This document shows positions 24,720-34,972 of a DNA stretch of 42,322 nucleotides, piece after piece. This DNA comes from Clostridia bacterium (GTDB lineage: Bacteria; Bacillota; Clostridia; UBA1212; UBA1255), in contig JAFWZX010000024.1 of NCBI GenBank assembly GCA_017517275.1, forward strand, positions 1 to 42,322, written 5' to 3'. Below the pieces are notes generated by a model that worked only from the letters and a program-made list of their open reading frames with translations, was not told the DNA's origin and made no database searches. A program made the position numbers and the translations under genes. Position 1 is the first letter of the stretch. Each line of letters begins with the position of its first letter.

Positions 24720-26273
24720 TTAATGCCAAATCGAATCCAATGTAGTAATTTCTATGCCATTTAATAACATATCATTTTTTGATACCAATGAAATATAAGG
24801 TAAATTATAATCACTAATTGTATTATTGTTGAGGCAAGATAAAAAAATCTTTCCGTTATCTAAAAATAATTCCATGCTGCATCTATCAACTACAACAATT
24901 AGATCAAATCCGTTTTTTGTATGTGAGACGGGGGCTGATACATCACCTATAGATACTGAATTTTTATCAAAATTAACAAGTATTTTCCTTCCGAAAATTG
25001 TAATAAACATTTCACCCGTCTCAATCATGTCTGATTTAATTTTTATAATGCACGGTGATGCTTCCGTTTCATGCTTAAAAAGTGAGTTTGCAGATAATTT
25101 AACGTTATTATAAGAAGTTGTATTTTTATAAATACACTCAATTTCCTTAACAGGCATTGCTTGCAAATAATAAACACCGTCATATTCATCAAGCGTCATT
25201 TCCATAGGAATCCCCATTTGTCCCTTAAACGTTGTTTGAGGAATTGCCCATCTATCCCACACCATGCGAACAATTCTATTATCAGGAAGATTACTAAACG
25301 ATTGTCCGGCATAACTTGAAGTTCCAAAATGAAGAGATTGCACGGATTGTTCCGCTTCAAATTTTCCATCGGAAAAAGTTCCGATCAAATATCTATCATG
25401 AGCACCTAAAAAGATCCATTTTTTATTTCTATTTTTATCAAAAAGTGCAAAAAAATCGGGACATTCATTTTCACCGTCAACATCAAATCGTTGAACTTCC
25501 TCCCATTCAAGCAAATTCGCTGAACGGAATAAAGCATACGTATTTCTCGTTAAGTATAAAACCATCACATAACAATCAAGTTCATCACAGAAAACCACTT
25601 TAGGATCTCTGTTTGCTTCAATAATATGCGGCACAATGGGTACATTTTGAGCTCTGTTAATTGTTTTCAATTTATCTGTCGAATAAGATAAATGCTGACA
25701 GTAAGGATTTGTTGTTGTATAAAAAAGAAGTATAGGCTCATTACCGTTTGAACCTAATCCTGAACGATTATCAAAGTCAAGGACAGCCGAACCTGAATAC
25801 ATAGTACCTCTTTCGTCAGGAAAGAGCGCAACGTCTTTTTCTGTCCAATGAATCAAATCTAAACTTACTGCATGCCCCCAATGCATATTACCCCAATTGG
25901 GTTCGCATGGATTATACTGATAAAATAAATGATAAATACCGTCAAGATATATAAGACCGTTTGGATCATTTATCCAGCCGTTTTTTGTGGTAAAATGAAT
26001 TTGCGGTCGAAAAGGCTCATTATATAAATTGTCTAATTCCATTTCATCTGATACGGAAAATTTAATATTCATATCGGGTGAAATTGTCATTTCAAGAGTC
26101 TTATTCATGAAACGTTCTACGTTTATATAAGCGTAAAAATCAGGGTTAATATAATCAATTTTTATATTTAACGCATAAACAACCTTATCATTTTCTTTAA
26201 AGGATAAAGTTTTATTTGTTGATAATTTATTAACCGGGAAAATTATAAATTTATTTTTAATAACTACATTCAT
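24720..26273 (-). CDS. GH32 glycoside hydrolase (beta-fructosidase/levanase type)
   Basis: A 517-residue family 32 enzyme that releases fructose from sucrose or fructans. The nucleophile is Asp103 in WINDPNG, the transition-state stabiliser Asp223 in NRDP, and the acid/base Glu270 in ENECPD. All three are present. The five-bladed propeller spans about residues 94-400 and the C-terminal beta-sandwich the rest (VVVDRCSMELFLDNGKIF). About 90 residues ahead of the catalytic domain form an extra beta-rich domain. No signal peptide is seen, so it should act in the cytoplasm on imported short oligosaccharides. No sugar transporter or LacI-type regulator is adjacent. It is the last leftward gene after the lipoprotein cluster, with a possible promoter of its own. 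Confidence 0.88.
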   Translation of the reverse strand: MNVVIKNKFIIFPVNKLSTNKTLSFKENDKVVYALNIKIDYINPDFYAYINVERFMNKTLEMTISPDMNIKFSVSDEMELDNLYNEPFRPQIHFTTKNGWINDPNGLIYLDGIYHLFYQYNPCEPNWGNMHWGHAVSLDLIHWTEKDVALFPDERGTMYSGSAVLDFDNRSGLGSNGNEPILLFYTTTNPYCQHLSYSTDKLKTINRAQNVPIVPHIIEANRDPKVVFCDELDCYVMVLYLTRNTYALFRSANLLEWEEVQRFDVDGENECPDFFALFDKNRNKKWIFLGAHDRYLIGTFSDGKFEAEQSVQSLHFGTSSYAGQSFSNLPDNRIVRMVWDRWAIPQTTFKGQMGIPMEMTLDEYDGVYYLQAMPVKEIECIYKNTTSYNNVKLSANSLFKHETEASPCIIKIKSDMIETGEMFITIFGRKILVNFDKNSVSIGDVSAPVSHTKNGFDLIVVVDRCSMELFLDNGKIFLSCLNNNTISDYNLPYISLVSKNDMLLNGIEITTLDSIWH

Positions 26274-26330
26274 AGTTTAAGAACCTACTATATAAATAAA
26301 TTTTCTTAAAGTTTACTATTAAATACTCTA

Positions 26331-26359
26331 ATTATATGATAGCGTATTTTAAATAATAA
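26331..26359 (-). promoter_or_regulatory. Possible promoter for the GH32 gene
   Basis: A perfect TATAAT on the minus strand with a poor -35 (TTATTA) 17 bp upstream. It lies about 60 bases before the GH32 start and would allow expression separate from the lipoprotein operon. Confidence 0.4.
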
Positions 26360-26383
26360 GAGGGCTTAATTTATACTTTAAGA

Positions 26384-26815
26384 TTATTCTGCTACTTTAT
26401 TAAGTGTAATTGTAAGCTCATAAGAGCCTGCTTCAAAGTAGAAATTCGTATCTTCTCCGGTATAAGAATAACCTTCAGGTAATGTTAGAAACGAAACTTT
26501 ATAATTTGCATCAGCAACGTTAAAATAAGCAACACCGTCCTTATCAGTACGGGCAGGATTGCACGTTTCATCAAGACAAAGTTGAATTAATGCACCGGAA
26601 ATAGGCTGACCGTTATTATCAACAACCATAACCTTATATTTCCCGGCAGCAGGCGTAGGAGTTGCCTCAGAAGAAGGATCTTTCGTTGCAGAGGCAGTAG
26701 GAGTTGATGCCTGAGGAGCATTAGTAGCATCAGCCTCGTCGTTACTACCACATGATGCAAATACCATTAGAACTGATACAATCAATAAAATTAAAAAAAT
26801 AACATTCTTTTTCAT
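26384..26815 (-). CDS. Small lipoprotein with a Cna/SpaA-like domain
   Basis: A 143-residue surface lipoprotein. The signal ends in FASC with the lipidated cysteine at about residue 22. A Thr/Pro/Ser/Ala-rich linker (residues 30-58) follows. The rest is one prealbumin-like domain (YKVMVVDNNGQPISGALIQL, then TDKDGVAYFNV) of the Cna_B/carboxypeptidase-regulatory type. The same linker-plus-domain head is seen in the three larger lipoproteins encoded just upstream, so this is the minimal member of that family. AAAGGGA precedes the ATG. It lies 61 bases after the TlpA lipoprotein gene. A structural or scaffold role is inferred. Confidence 0.75.
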   Translation of the reverse strand: MKKNVIFLILLIVSVLMVFASCGSNDEADATNAPQASTPTASATKDPSSEATPTPAAGKYKVMVVDNNGQPISGALIQLCLDETCNPARTDKDGVAYFNVADANYKVSFLTLPEGYSYTGEDTNFYFEAGSYELTITLNKVAE

Positions 26816-26876
26816 AATACTTCCCTTTCTGTATACTTTTACTTAATATAACAAATTACAAACATCCACTGACGTT

Positions 26877-27812
26877 TCAATCAGTTTTTCGTAGGATATC
26901 ATCAACACTATTTACAATTGATTGCACATAGTCATCTTTCGTATAATAATCAAAAATACTTGAGAATATCTCTGTATCAGGTATCGTTCCCGAGTATATA
27001 AAACTAATCATACCATAACGATCAATTACTATAGTCGTGGGATATGCTCTTAAATTAAACATAGACTCGAAATTAAAATTGCAGGCTCCCATCGGAAAAG
27101 AAAGATTATTATCCCTTTTGTAGTCTGCAATCACCTGAGCAGATGAATCAATCGGATTCATCGCAAACAGCTCAAGTTTATCTGAATATTTATCGTATGC
27201 AGCTGATAAATGCGGAAATTCCATTTTACAAGGCATACAATTTTTATACCAAAAATTTAGAACAACAGCTTTATTACTTTTTAGAACTTCCGACACTTTG
27301 TGTATAACACCGTCTGTGTCTTTAAATTGAAAGTCACAAATTATATCGCCTTTTTTAAAGGATTGAGCTGACATGTCCTCTAATTTAATCAGAGCAGTTG
27401 ATAATTTAATTGTTGTAATAGCGCCTTCTATATGATATTCGTTTTTATATTCATAACCGGAAGGTACATTTTTTAGTAGAATTACTGCATTAGCATTAAT
27501 TGAATCCGTAAATGAGACAGCACCTTCAGAGTTAGTCTTAGCTACCCAAACTAACTCTTTTAAAGTGTTATCCGTATATATAAAAACCTCTATATCGGTA
27601 AGAGCCATTCCACCTTCAGAAAAAACTTTTACCGTATATAATTTTCTTTCTGATTCAATGCTATCAGTAGGCCCCACAGTATTCGATGGATTATCATCAC
27701 TTATGTCACTTCCGGTATCATTATCGCAAGATGCCGTAAATATGATTAAGGCTGTGGATAAAATAAGTAATAATCCTACTACAATCTTCTTTATGCTCAT
27801 ATGCCTCACCAT
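26877..27812 (-). CDS. Lipoprotein with Cna-like and TlpA thioredoxin domains
   Basis: A 311-residue extracytoplasmic thiol-redox lipoprotein. The lipidated residue is Cys29 (TASC). A Cna/SpaA-like domain spans about residues 57-140. A TlpA/ResA-like domain covers about 152-300, with the active site CMPC (Cys192, Cys195) in VVLNFWYKNCMPCKMEFPHL. A cis-proline motif AYPTTIVIDRYG and NPIDSS, as in relatives, follow. It is nearly a full-length match in layout to the first 310 residues of the 942-residue protein two genes upstream. Its ATG overlaps the upstream stop (TAATG), implying coupling; a later in-frame ATG at 27800 is possible. It could reduce or oxidise surface thiols; the partner is unknown. 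Confidence 0.82.
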   Translation of the reverse strand: MVRHMSIKKIVVGLLLILSTALIIFTASCDNDTGSDISDDNPSNTVGPTDSIESERKLYTVKVFSEGGMALTDIEVFIYTDNTLKELVWVAKTNSEGAVSFTDSINANAVILLKNVPSGYEYKNEYHIEGAITTIKLSTALIKLEDMSAQSFKKGDIICDFQFKDTDGVIHKVSEVLKSNKAVVLNFWYKNCMPCKMEFPHLSAAYDKYSDKLELFAMNPIDSSAQVIADYKRDNNLSFPMGACNFNFESMFNLRAYPTTIVIDRYGMISFIYSGTIPDTEIFSSIFDYYTKDDYVQSIVNSVDDILRKTD

Positions 27813-29131
27813 TATTTAATGTAGCAGCACATAAACAACCATGAAATATCGTTATTAATGCCGGGAATGTTAACACCGTTATTATCCTTAAAAAGGTAAA
27901 CCGAGTTATTCGGATCAAACCAACCAAGATAATCTCCGCCTTGTTGAATAATATACATCAAGTCTTTTGTAAGCGGGTAAACACCTTCCTTGTCGTCGGC
28001 ATTTTCAATATATTGAAGTAAACATTCTCCGTATCTTTCTCTCTTAATAAAATTCTCATTGTCATCAAAGAAGTATTTAACTACGTCTGTCGTTTCAAGA
28101 ATTGTTTTAAACGGCGCAAGATATTTTGAAGCCTTTGAAAGTCGAACAAGAACAAGAGGACCGTCTACGCTATTTAAATGATAAAAACCGTCTGCAGTGT
28201 TAAATATTAAATTATAATTCTGCGTAGAAGCTGTTAAATCGAATTCACCTAAAATACTTGAGCTCGGTAAAATATATTTATGAAGATCCACTGTTGCTTC
28301 GTATGTTATCCACGGTTCATCTTCGTACGAATGAGCAGGCGCACCAACCCTCTCTACTCCGATAATACATTCGTTTACGTCTCCGGTAGTATCGACTCCC
28401 ACTACTAAAGTAATAGTTGATTCAGGAGTAGTGCCTACCATAGAACTATAAATATTCATTGAAAATGAAGTGTCGTCAAAGATCTCAGCCACGTTATTGT
28501 CTTGAATAAAGTGTGTTCCGCCGTAATAACCAATAGTAATATCCTTTGACTGAACAGAGAATTTGTATAATCCGGCAGCAGCAGGCTTAAACAAGAAATA
28601 ATTCCTTTTACCTGATTCGATAGAAGAATAATTACTGCCTTCTTTTAAGAAATATACATTATGCTCCTGATCGTTTGCATAAATAACAGTTGGTGTCCCT
28701 GTCAATCTCTTTGCTATCAAAACTTCTGCGGACGTAACGGATGCTGATAATTTAATATCATCCGTTTTGTAATGATATAAAGATTCATCACCGGTAAACA
28801 TCAGTTTAATAGTGTAATCATCTTTCTCCAGTTGTTTTATTGCATTGCCTTCTGAATTGATAGTCTGTATTGCAACTTGCTGTTCACCTTTCATAAATGA
28901 AACAACAACACCGCCGCTAAAAGGCTTACCGTAGTAATCTTTTACTGAAACGCAATACTCTGCCGTAGTATCTACAATCTCCGGAGTAGCTGTCGGTGCA
29001 GCGGTCTGGCTGTATGCAGGTGTTTTTTCAGGAGATACCTCATTATCCACACAGGAACATAAAATTGCTACACTACATATAAGCAAAACAACAAATAGTA
29101 TAATTTTATTAAAAAACTTATAATTCATCAT
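27812..29131 (-). CDS. Lipoprotein with an unrecognised NSVDGPL domain
   Basis: A 439-residue surface lipoprotein. The lipobox is LCSC, with the cysteine at about residue 27, followed by a Thr/Pro/Ala linker. A Cna/SpaA-like domain spans about 55-140. A beta-sandwich at about 155-280 (YFLFKPAAAGLYKFSVQS) resembles PPC-type domains. From about 305 an unrecognised domain starts with FNTADGFYHLNSVDGPLVLV. It ends near the C-terminus with a helical part and WLFMCCYIK. The same domain appears in the 942-residue neighbour. It lacks a thioredoxin CxxC. The gene follows its neighbour by 14 bases and is coupled to the next by TAATG, so it is part of the lipoprotein operon. No function can be assigned. 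Confidence 0.72.
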   Translation of the reverse strand: MMNYKFFNKIILFVVLLICSVAILCSCVDNEVSPEKTPAYSQTAAPTATPEIVDTTAEYCVSVKDYYGKPFSGGVVVSFMKGEQQVAIQTINSEGNAIKQLEKDDYTIKLMFTGDESLYHYKTDDIKLSASVTSAEVLIAKRLTGTPTVIYANDQEHNVYFLKEGSNYSSIESGKRNYFLFKPAAAGLYKFSVQSKDITIGYYGGTHFIQDNNVAEIFDDTSFSMNIYSSMVGTTPESTITLVVGVDTTGDVNECIIGVERVGAPAHSYEDEPWITYEATVDLHKYILPSSSILGEFDLTASTQNYNLIFNTADGFYHLNSVDGPLVLVRLSKASKYLAPFKTILETTDVVKYFFDDNENFIKRERYGECLLQYIENADDKEGVYPLTKDLMYIIQQGGDYLGWFDPNNSVYLFKDNNGVNIPGINNDISWLFMCCYIK

Positions 29132-29145
29132 ATCACCTTCGATAA

Positions 29146-31974
29146 TTAATTCCCTAAATAATCATAATAGTAACATAATTTGAGCCAGCCGAATTCTACG
29201 CTGTAATCCATAGGGTTAATGTATTTATCAGCGAGTAATTGGAGAATTTCCGCTAACTGTTTATCAACAGCTACACAACCGTCATTTTCTTTTCCCGGAT
29301 TATTAATCATCTTATTAACGTATGATTTTATTTGATCCGTGTAGTCCTGATGTGTTCCGTGATAATTTCCATTCAGTACATCTTCAACATGATAAAGTGT
29401 CATATACGTGTCATACATCTCGCCCCATATAGATTTAAGATACTCGATAGTTTTTGCCTTATCTTTGTCATTCATCTCAAAATACTTCAGAATATCCTCA
29501 TCGTAATCACTCTTACTGAAATCAAATCCACCCAAATCTATTATACCTTTTATATTATTTATAGTAATAAAAGGATAATTCAACAATGTGACACCTTTGA
29601 AATCTGCATATATCTTACTACCATAAATTTGATTGCCGTTTTCATCTTTTCCAAGGTCATGATAGTAATAATTATCATCACCAAGAACTACTTTAATACC
29701 GCCACTTATTGTGTCATACATGTGCTCACCGGTAGCATCTGTATCAAACGTATAGTATCCCGGCGATGCTACCCTGAAATAATCATATTTGCTGCCAATA
29801 TACTCAATATCGAACGGAATATAACCAATTTCATAAACATTCCAAAAGGCTATGTTAATATAATAAGCAGTACCGGCTTCCATATAATACACCATAGAAA
29901 CATTTTTGCTATCTTCGTACAGCCTTTCTACGTGCTCATAAGTCAACAATATCTCTCTGTTCTCGTTAAAAATCCAGCCGTCTACACCTTCTATAGACGT
30001 TGAATGAGAAGTAATACGATAAACACCTGACTTTGTCGGAATAAATTTCTTCATCAATCCTCTCGGAATAATCGCTCTGTCGTAATAGAAAACATTATCT
30101 TTAAGTCCGACACCTTGTATTACTTCCGGTGCGGAAAATGCTGCAAGACCTTGAATCGGATCTACAAGTTGCTTATTCTTATCAGGACCGTACACTTCAT
30201 AATACCTGCAAATTTTAAGCCATTCGTTTTCAGATTGTTCAAATCCGAATATCGAGGCAATAATCTTTAAGTAGTCTGCCAGTTCACTATTAACAGTACA
30301 AATACCATTTAGAGACGAGTTTGACGCAAATGTCAGGTAATCAACAACGATGTCATATAAGTTTTTACCTTCAATCAACGTTTCTTTCTCATATAATAAA
30401 TCAAAAACTGTCTTCTCTTCATTGAACATTGTTAAATTCATAAGATCTGCAAGGAGAAGTGGTCCATCAACCGAATTAACATGATAATAGCCGTCTTTTG
30501 TATTGTAGAAAATGTCAACGTATTCAAAAGTGCCGTCTGACTTCTCTATAGCGGCCGTTCTCGGAATGTATGAATCGCTATCGATTGTATCCGCATCAAC
30601 AACTCTCATATTTGAGAGATAGAAAGTGTCATCGCCGACATTTTGACTATCATCTTTTGAATAAACAAGAGCAAGTTCATACGTACCGTCTTCTAATGCA
30701 ACCCAAGGATAACATGATTGCCATTCATCAGGTTTTAAGTTTCCTGACAATTGATAAATATCATCCTTCTGTACAATAACAAACAAAATGTCTCTTGCAG
30801 CTTCAGAAGAAATAATATAGTCAAAACCGATTGCCTGTCCGGCTTTTAATTCTATCTCTGCATATAAGGCAGCATAAGATGCTTCTGTATTAATGTTTGA
30901 AGCATATATACATTTTCTTCCTGCCTTTTCTCCAATTATAAACGGCCAAGCATATTCTGCATTTGCACTTAACGTCTCAGGCTTGTATGTAACTTTGATA
31001 TCACCTGTGTTTATGGCGTTACTGATCTCATCGGAAGAAGGCATTACTTTATCAGGCTTAATCTTTGCATAGAAATCATCAATGGACTCTGCAATCTTTT
31101 GGTTATATTCAGCAGAAGCGAAATGTTCAAAAAGAGATGTAAAAGGTCTGAGACTTGTTATTGCTCCGCTTTCAATTACGCATATAACACCATATCGGTC
31201 AATCATAACGGACGTCGGATATCCTGTTACTGAAAATGCCTGGGCTAATGAATATGGGCACGTTGCCATGTTAAATGTAAGTTCTCTTTGTGTCTGATAA
31301 TTCTTAACAGCAGCAGCCGTATCAAGAGGAGATACAGCGATAATCTCAATATCGTCTTTATACAGCTCATATGCATCTTGCATATACGGGAATTCTAACT
31401 CACAAGCTGAACAACCGTCATACCAGAAGTTAAGTAAAACGGCCTTTTTAACCTTCAAAACTTCAGAAAGCGTAATCTGTTCATTATTAGAATTTGTAAC
31501 GGTAAAATCGTACATAACGTCACCGTTTTTGAATAAAGTAGACCCGGTTATTTCTTCTTTGACAATAGATGAGGATAATGTAATCAAAGCTGTTTTATCA
31601 GAAAAGCTGTACGACTGTGATACGTTATAACCTTTCGGAATCCCCCTTATTTCCACAGCGTAATCATTGCTTACAGGTAACTCAAAAGAAACAAATCCAT
31701 ATTCATTTGTCTTACCATACTGTTTTAAATCTGTAAGGGTATCATCTGCATAAACATATACGTCAACGTCAGAAAAAACACGACCTGTAATTGATTTTAC
31801 ACTAATATCATAGGCTGCAGTTGTGCCGGAAGTTACTCCCGGAGACTGAGTAGGAGCAGAAGTAGCGTTATTATCATCGGTAACGTTATCTCCGCAACCG
31901 ACTAAAGAAACACACAAAGCTGCAATCATACATACCGTCAGTACTAATGCAATAGTTTTCTTAAAAATCTTCAT
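29146..31974 (-). CDS. Large lipoprotein with Cna-like, TlpA thioredoxin and NSVDGPL domains
   Basis: A 942-residue surface lipoprotein and first gene of the operon. The lipidated residue is Cys27 (LVGC). A Cna/SpaA-like domain (54-135) leads to a TlpA-like domain (about 150-310). Its CSAC active site (Cys188, Cys191) lies in LLNFWYDGCSACELEFPYMQ, followed by GYPTSVMIDRYG. A beta-sandwich region (about 330-470) follows. Next comes the unrecognised domain beginning YNTKDGYYHVNSVDGPLLLA and ending in WLKICRYYEVYG. A PPC-like sandwich (FIPTKSGVYRITSHS) and a second related C-terminal unit ending WLKLCYYYDYLG complete the chain. The protein thus combines a redox domain with probable binding modules. 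GAGG stands before the ATG and a strong promoter lies just upstream. Its partners are likely the co-encoded lipoproteins and the NapH-TlpA protein. Confidence 0.8.
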   Translation of the reverse strand: MKIFKKTIALVLTVCMIAALCVSLVGCGDNVTDDNNATSAPTQSPGVTSGTTAAYDISVKSITGRVFSDVDVYVYADDTLTDLKQYGKTNEYGFVSFELPVSNDYAVEIRGIPKGYNVSQSYSFSDKTALITLSSSIVKEEITGSTLFKNGDVMYDFTVTNSNNEQITLSEVLKVKKAVLLNFWYDGCSACELEFPYMQDAYELYKDDIEIIAVSPLDTAAAVKNYQTQRELTFNMATCPYSLAQAFSVTGYPTSVMIDRYGVICVIESGAITSLRPFTSLFEHFASAEYNQKIAESIDDFYAKIKPDKVMPSSDEISNAINTGDIKVTYKPETLSANAEYAWPFIIGEKAGRKCIYASNINTEASYAALYAEIELKAGQAIGFDYIISSEAARDILFVIVQKDDIYQLSGNLKPDEWQSCYPWVALEDGTYELALVYSKDDSQNVGDDTFYLSNMRVVDADTIDSDSYIPRTAAIEKSDGTFEYVDIFYNTKDGYYHVNSVDGPLLLADLMNLTMFNEEKTVFDLLYEKETLIEGKNLYDIVVDYLTFASNSSLNGICTVNSELADYLKIIASIFGFEQSENEWLKICRYYEVYGPDKNKQLVDPIQGLAAFSAPEVIQGVGLKDNVFYYDRAIIPRGLMKKFIPTKSGVYRITSHSTSIEGVDGWIFNENREILLTYEHVERLYEDSKNVSMVYYMEAGTAYYINIAFWNVYEIGYIPFDIEYIGSKYDYFRVASPGYYTFDTDATGEHMYDTISGGIKVVLGDDNYYYHDLGKDENGNQIYGSKIYADFKGVTLLNYPFITINNIKGIIDLGGFDFSKSDYDEDILKYFEMNDKDKAKTIEYLKSIWGEMYDTYMTLYHVEDVLNGNYHGTHQDYTDQIKSYVNKMINNPGKENDGCVAVDKQLAEILQLLADKYINPMDYSVEFGWLKLCYYYDYLGN

Positions 31975-32010
31975 AGAGTCCTCACCTTAAAATTTCTCAT
32001 AATCTCTAGA

Positions 32011-32039
32011 ATCGTATCATATAAAAATCATATCGTCAA
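32011..32039 (-). promoter_or_regulatory. Promoter for the TlpA lipoprotein operon
   Basis: TTGACG, 17 bp, TACGAT on the minus strand, in the 71-bp gap between hemW and the 942-residue lipoprotein gene. The expected leader is about 30 bases. Confidence 0.65.
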
Positions 32040-32045
32040 ATATAA

Positions 32046-33170
32046 TTATACAAATTCTCTAAAAATCTCATTGGCGTAATCAAGGCCTTTAGGCGTTAAA
32101 TTGTATCTGCCGTTTGTTTTTACGATTAAGCCTCTTTTAGATAAATCCAAGAGCTTTTCACCAAAAACATCCATAAAATCCTTATGGAATCTTTGCTTGA
32201 ATTCCTCCGGACACGGTCCGTCAATCATACGAAAACCAAGCATCATAAATTCATTCATCATATCCATCTCATCGAGTATTTCAGTTTCATTTTTATCCTG
32301 ATAATCACCGCCTATATATCGGTGAAAGTCATCTGTATTTTTATATCTGACACCATTTAAATATGAAGCACTGTTTAATCCAACGCCTACGTATTCTTTA
32401 CATTTCCAATATCTGATATTATGAGCAGATTCATATCCGGGCACTGCGAAATTTGATATTTCATACTGAACAAATCCATATTTTTCAAGCATCTGTTTGC
32501 ACTTATAAAACATCTCACGGTCAAGAACGTCGTCTATATATTCACATCCCCAATTATATACGTTTGTTCCCTCTTCTATTATCAATGAATAGGCCGAGAT
32601 ATGCGTAATGCCCAGCCCGCACGCAATCTCAAGAGTATGTTGCCAATCGCAAAGAGTCTGATGATTATGACCGTTTATTGAAGGTATACCGTATATCAAA
32701 TCTATATTAATATTTTTAAAACCCGCTTTACGAGCCAACAGTACAGTATTTATTGCCTCTTGAGAAGAATGTATTCTGCCTAATGATTTTAAAAGATCCT
32801 GTTCGAAGCTCTGAATCCCTATGCTTAATCTATTTACACCTGCAATTAGATAATCTGACAGCTTGTTAATATCAACAGTGGCCGGATTGACTTCTATTGT
32901 CACTTCACAATCATGTGTCAATCTATTTTTTATAATTGACATTATTTGTTTTATATACCGCGAATCAACAGAAGACGGTGTACCGCCTCCTATATAAACA
33001 GTATCAAAAGAAATTTCTTTATTTTGATCTATTACATATTGTAACTCAATAAAAAGGTGTGAAAAATAATTATCCACATAATCAAATTTATCAGAAAATG
33101 AAACAAAATCACAGTAATTACATTTTCTTATACAAAACGGTATGTGGATATATAGGCCTGTCTTCTTCAT
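32046..33170 (-). CDS. hemW: Radical SAM haem chaperone HemW
   Basis: A 374-residue radical SAM protein of the HemW/HemN group. The 4Fe-4S/SAM motif is in the first 25 residues (GLYIHIPFCIRKCNYCDF: CxxxCxxC). GGGTPS and IEVNPATV follow, as does GVNRLSIGIQSFEQDLLKSLGR, all typical of HemW, and the C-terminal HemW domain is present. The position directly after lepA matches the conserved Firmicutes order lepA-hemW and supports HemW over coproporphyrinogen dehydrogenase. It is thought to insert haem into respiratory proteins. No hrcA-grpE-dnaK follows here; instead a lipoprotein operon starts after 71 bases. Confidence 0.92.
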   Translation of the reverse strand: MKKTGLYIHIPFCIRKCNYCDFVSFSDKFDYVDNYFSHLFIELQYVIDQNKEISFDTVYIGGGTPSSVDSRYIKQIMSIIKNRLTHDCEVTIEVNPATVDINKLSDYLIAGVNRLSIGIQSFEQDLLKSLGRIHSSQEAINTVLLARKAGFKNINIDLIYGIPSINGHNHQTLCDWQHTLEIACGLGITHISAYSLIIEEGTNVYNWGCEYIDDVLDREMFYKCKQMLEKYGFVQYEISNFAVPGYESAHNIRYWKCKEYVGVGLNSASYLNGVRYKNTDDFHRYIGGDYQDKNETEILDEMDMMNEFMMLGFRMIDGPCPEEFKQRFHKDFMDVFGEKLLDLSKRGLIVKTNGRYNLTPKGLDYANEIFREFV

Positions 33171-33175
33171 TATAA

Positions 33176-34972
33176 TTATTCATCTAATTTCAGTACACTT
33201 AAGAATGCTTCTTGCGGTACTTCTACACTTCCGAATTCACGCATACGCTTTTTGCCCTCTTTTTGTTTTTCAAGCAATTTCTTTTTACGCGTTATGTCTC
33301 CGCCGTAGCATTTTGCAAGAACGTCTTTACGATAAGCTTTTACAGTTTCTCTTGCGATAATTTTGCTGCCGATACAAGCTTGAATCGGTATTTCAAACTG
33401 TTGACGCGGAATAGATTCTTTGAGTTTCGACGCAATCTTACGGCCGCGTGTATATGCTTTATCTGCATGAACTATGAAGGAAAGAGCATCAATCATTTCA
33501 TTATTTAATAGAATATCAAGCTTCACAAGATTTGACGGCTTATAACCTATCAGTTCATAATTCAATGATGCATACCCGCGGGTTCGTGATTTCAAAGAAT
33601 CGAAGAAATCATAAATAACTTCATTTAACGGCAATTCGTACGTCATAATAACACGAGTTTCTTCAAGATAGTCCATATTAATGAACGTACCGCGTCTTTC
33701 AGTAGTAAGATCCATAATATTTCCTACGTACTCTGTAGGAGTCATTATAGAAGCTTTAACAATGGGCTCTTCGATTCTCATTATATCGGTAGGATTCGGC
33801 ATATTAGTCGGATTATCAAGAGTTTCCATAGAACCGTCAGTTTTATAAATATGATAAATAACACTTGGCGTTGTAGTAATAAGATCTATATTGTGTTCTC
33901 TTGATATTCTTTCTTGAATTATTTCAAGATGAAGTAATCCGAGGAATCCGCATCTAAAACCAAAACCTAAAGCTTGCGACGTTTCGGGCTCGAATATCAA
34001 CGCAGCATCGTTGAGCTGCAGTTTAAACAACGCATCTCTTAAATTTTCATAATCAGAGCCATCTATAGGATAAAATCCGCAATATACCATTGACTGAACT
34101 TCTTTATATCCGGGCAAAGGCTCTTTTGCAGGATTGTTCGCAAGAGTAATCGTGTCACCTACCGTTGCATCAGTTATATTTTTAATAGCAGCCGCAATAT
34201 ATCCGACTTCTCCTGCACTGATTTCCTGAGATTGGATTGTTGTGCCGGGTTTAAACCAACCAACTTCAGTAACAAGATACTCCTTGCCGCTTTGCATAAA
34301 ACGAATGGTATCGCCTTTCTTTATACTACCGTCCATAACTCTACAATAAACAATAACGCCTTTATACGTATCGTAGAATGAATCAAATACTAATGCGCGA
34401 CAAGGCTGCCCAGGTGTGGATACAGGCGCCGGAATCTTTGCAACAATTGCTTCCAACACGTCATGGATACCGATACCTACTTTTGCTGAGACAAGAGGTG
34501 CGTCATCACAAGGAATACCTATAACGTCTTCGATTTCTTTCTTAACTTCATCAGGGCGAGCAGACGGTAAATCGATTTTATTGATAACAGGAACAATTTC
34601 CAGATTGTTATCAATAGCCTGATATACGTTTGCCAGAGTCTGAGCTTCTACACCTTGAGAACTGTCTACGACTAAGATGGCACCTTCACATGCAGCAAGT
34701 GTTCTTGATACTTCATAATTAAAGTCAACATGTCCGGGTGTATCTATCAAATTGAAAATATATTCTTTGCCGTCATCAGCTTTATAGTTCAGACGGACAG
34801 ATTGCGCTTTGATAGTAATTCCACGTTCTTTTTCAAGTTCCATATTATCAAGAACCTGCTCTTCCATCTCTCGCTCTGTCAAAACACCTGTCTCCTGCAA
34901 AATTCTGTCTGCGAGAGTAGATTTACCGTGATCAATATGTGCAATTATGCAAAAATTTCTAATATTATCCAT
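33176..34972 (-). CDS. lepA: Elongation factor 4 (LepA)
   Basis: A 598-residue ribosomal GTPase, at the usual length. G1 is [10 protein letters not shown]3 DTPGH and G4 NKIDLP. The C-terminal LepA-specific domain is complete ([20 protein letters not shown] and the ending [14 protein letters not shown]). LepA acts on stalled or misassembled ribosomes. The ATG overlaps the spoIIP stop by 8 bases and hemW follows after five bases, so the three genes are tightly coupled. The order spoIIP-lepA-hemW matches that of spore-forming Firmicutes, where gpr usually precedes spoIIP; gpr is not here. Confidence 0.97.
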   Translation of the reverse strand: MDNIRNFCIIAHIDHGKSTLADRILQETGVLTEREMEEQVLDNMELEKERGITIKAQSVRLNYKADDGKEYIFNLIDTPGHVDFNYEVSRTLAACEGAILVVDSSQGVEAQTLANVYQAIDNNLEIVPVINKIDLPSARPDEVKKEIEDVIGIPCDDAPLVSAKVGIGIHDVLEAIVAKIPAPVSTPGQPCRALVFDSFYDTYKGVIVYCRVMDGSIKKGDTIRFMQSGKEYLVTEVGWFKPGTTIQSQEISAGEVGYIAAAIKNITDATVGDTITLANNPAKEPLPGYKEVQSMVYCGFYPIDGSDYENLRDALFKLQLNDAALIFEPETSQALGFGFRCGFLGLLHLEIIQERISREHNIDLITTTPSVIYHIYKTDGSMETLDNPTNMPNPTDIMRIEEPIVKASIMTPTEYVGNIMDLTTERRGTFINMDYLEETRVIMTYELPLNEVIYDFFDSLKSRTRGYASLNYELIGYKPSNLVKLDILLNNEMIDALSFIVHADKAYTRGRKIASKLKESIPRQQFEIPIQACIGSKIIARETVKAYRKDVLAKCYGGDITRKKKLLEKQKEGKKRMREFGSVEVPQEAFLSVLKLDE

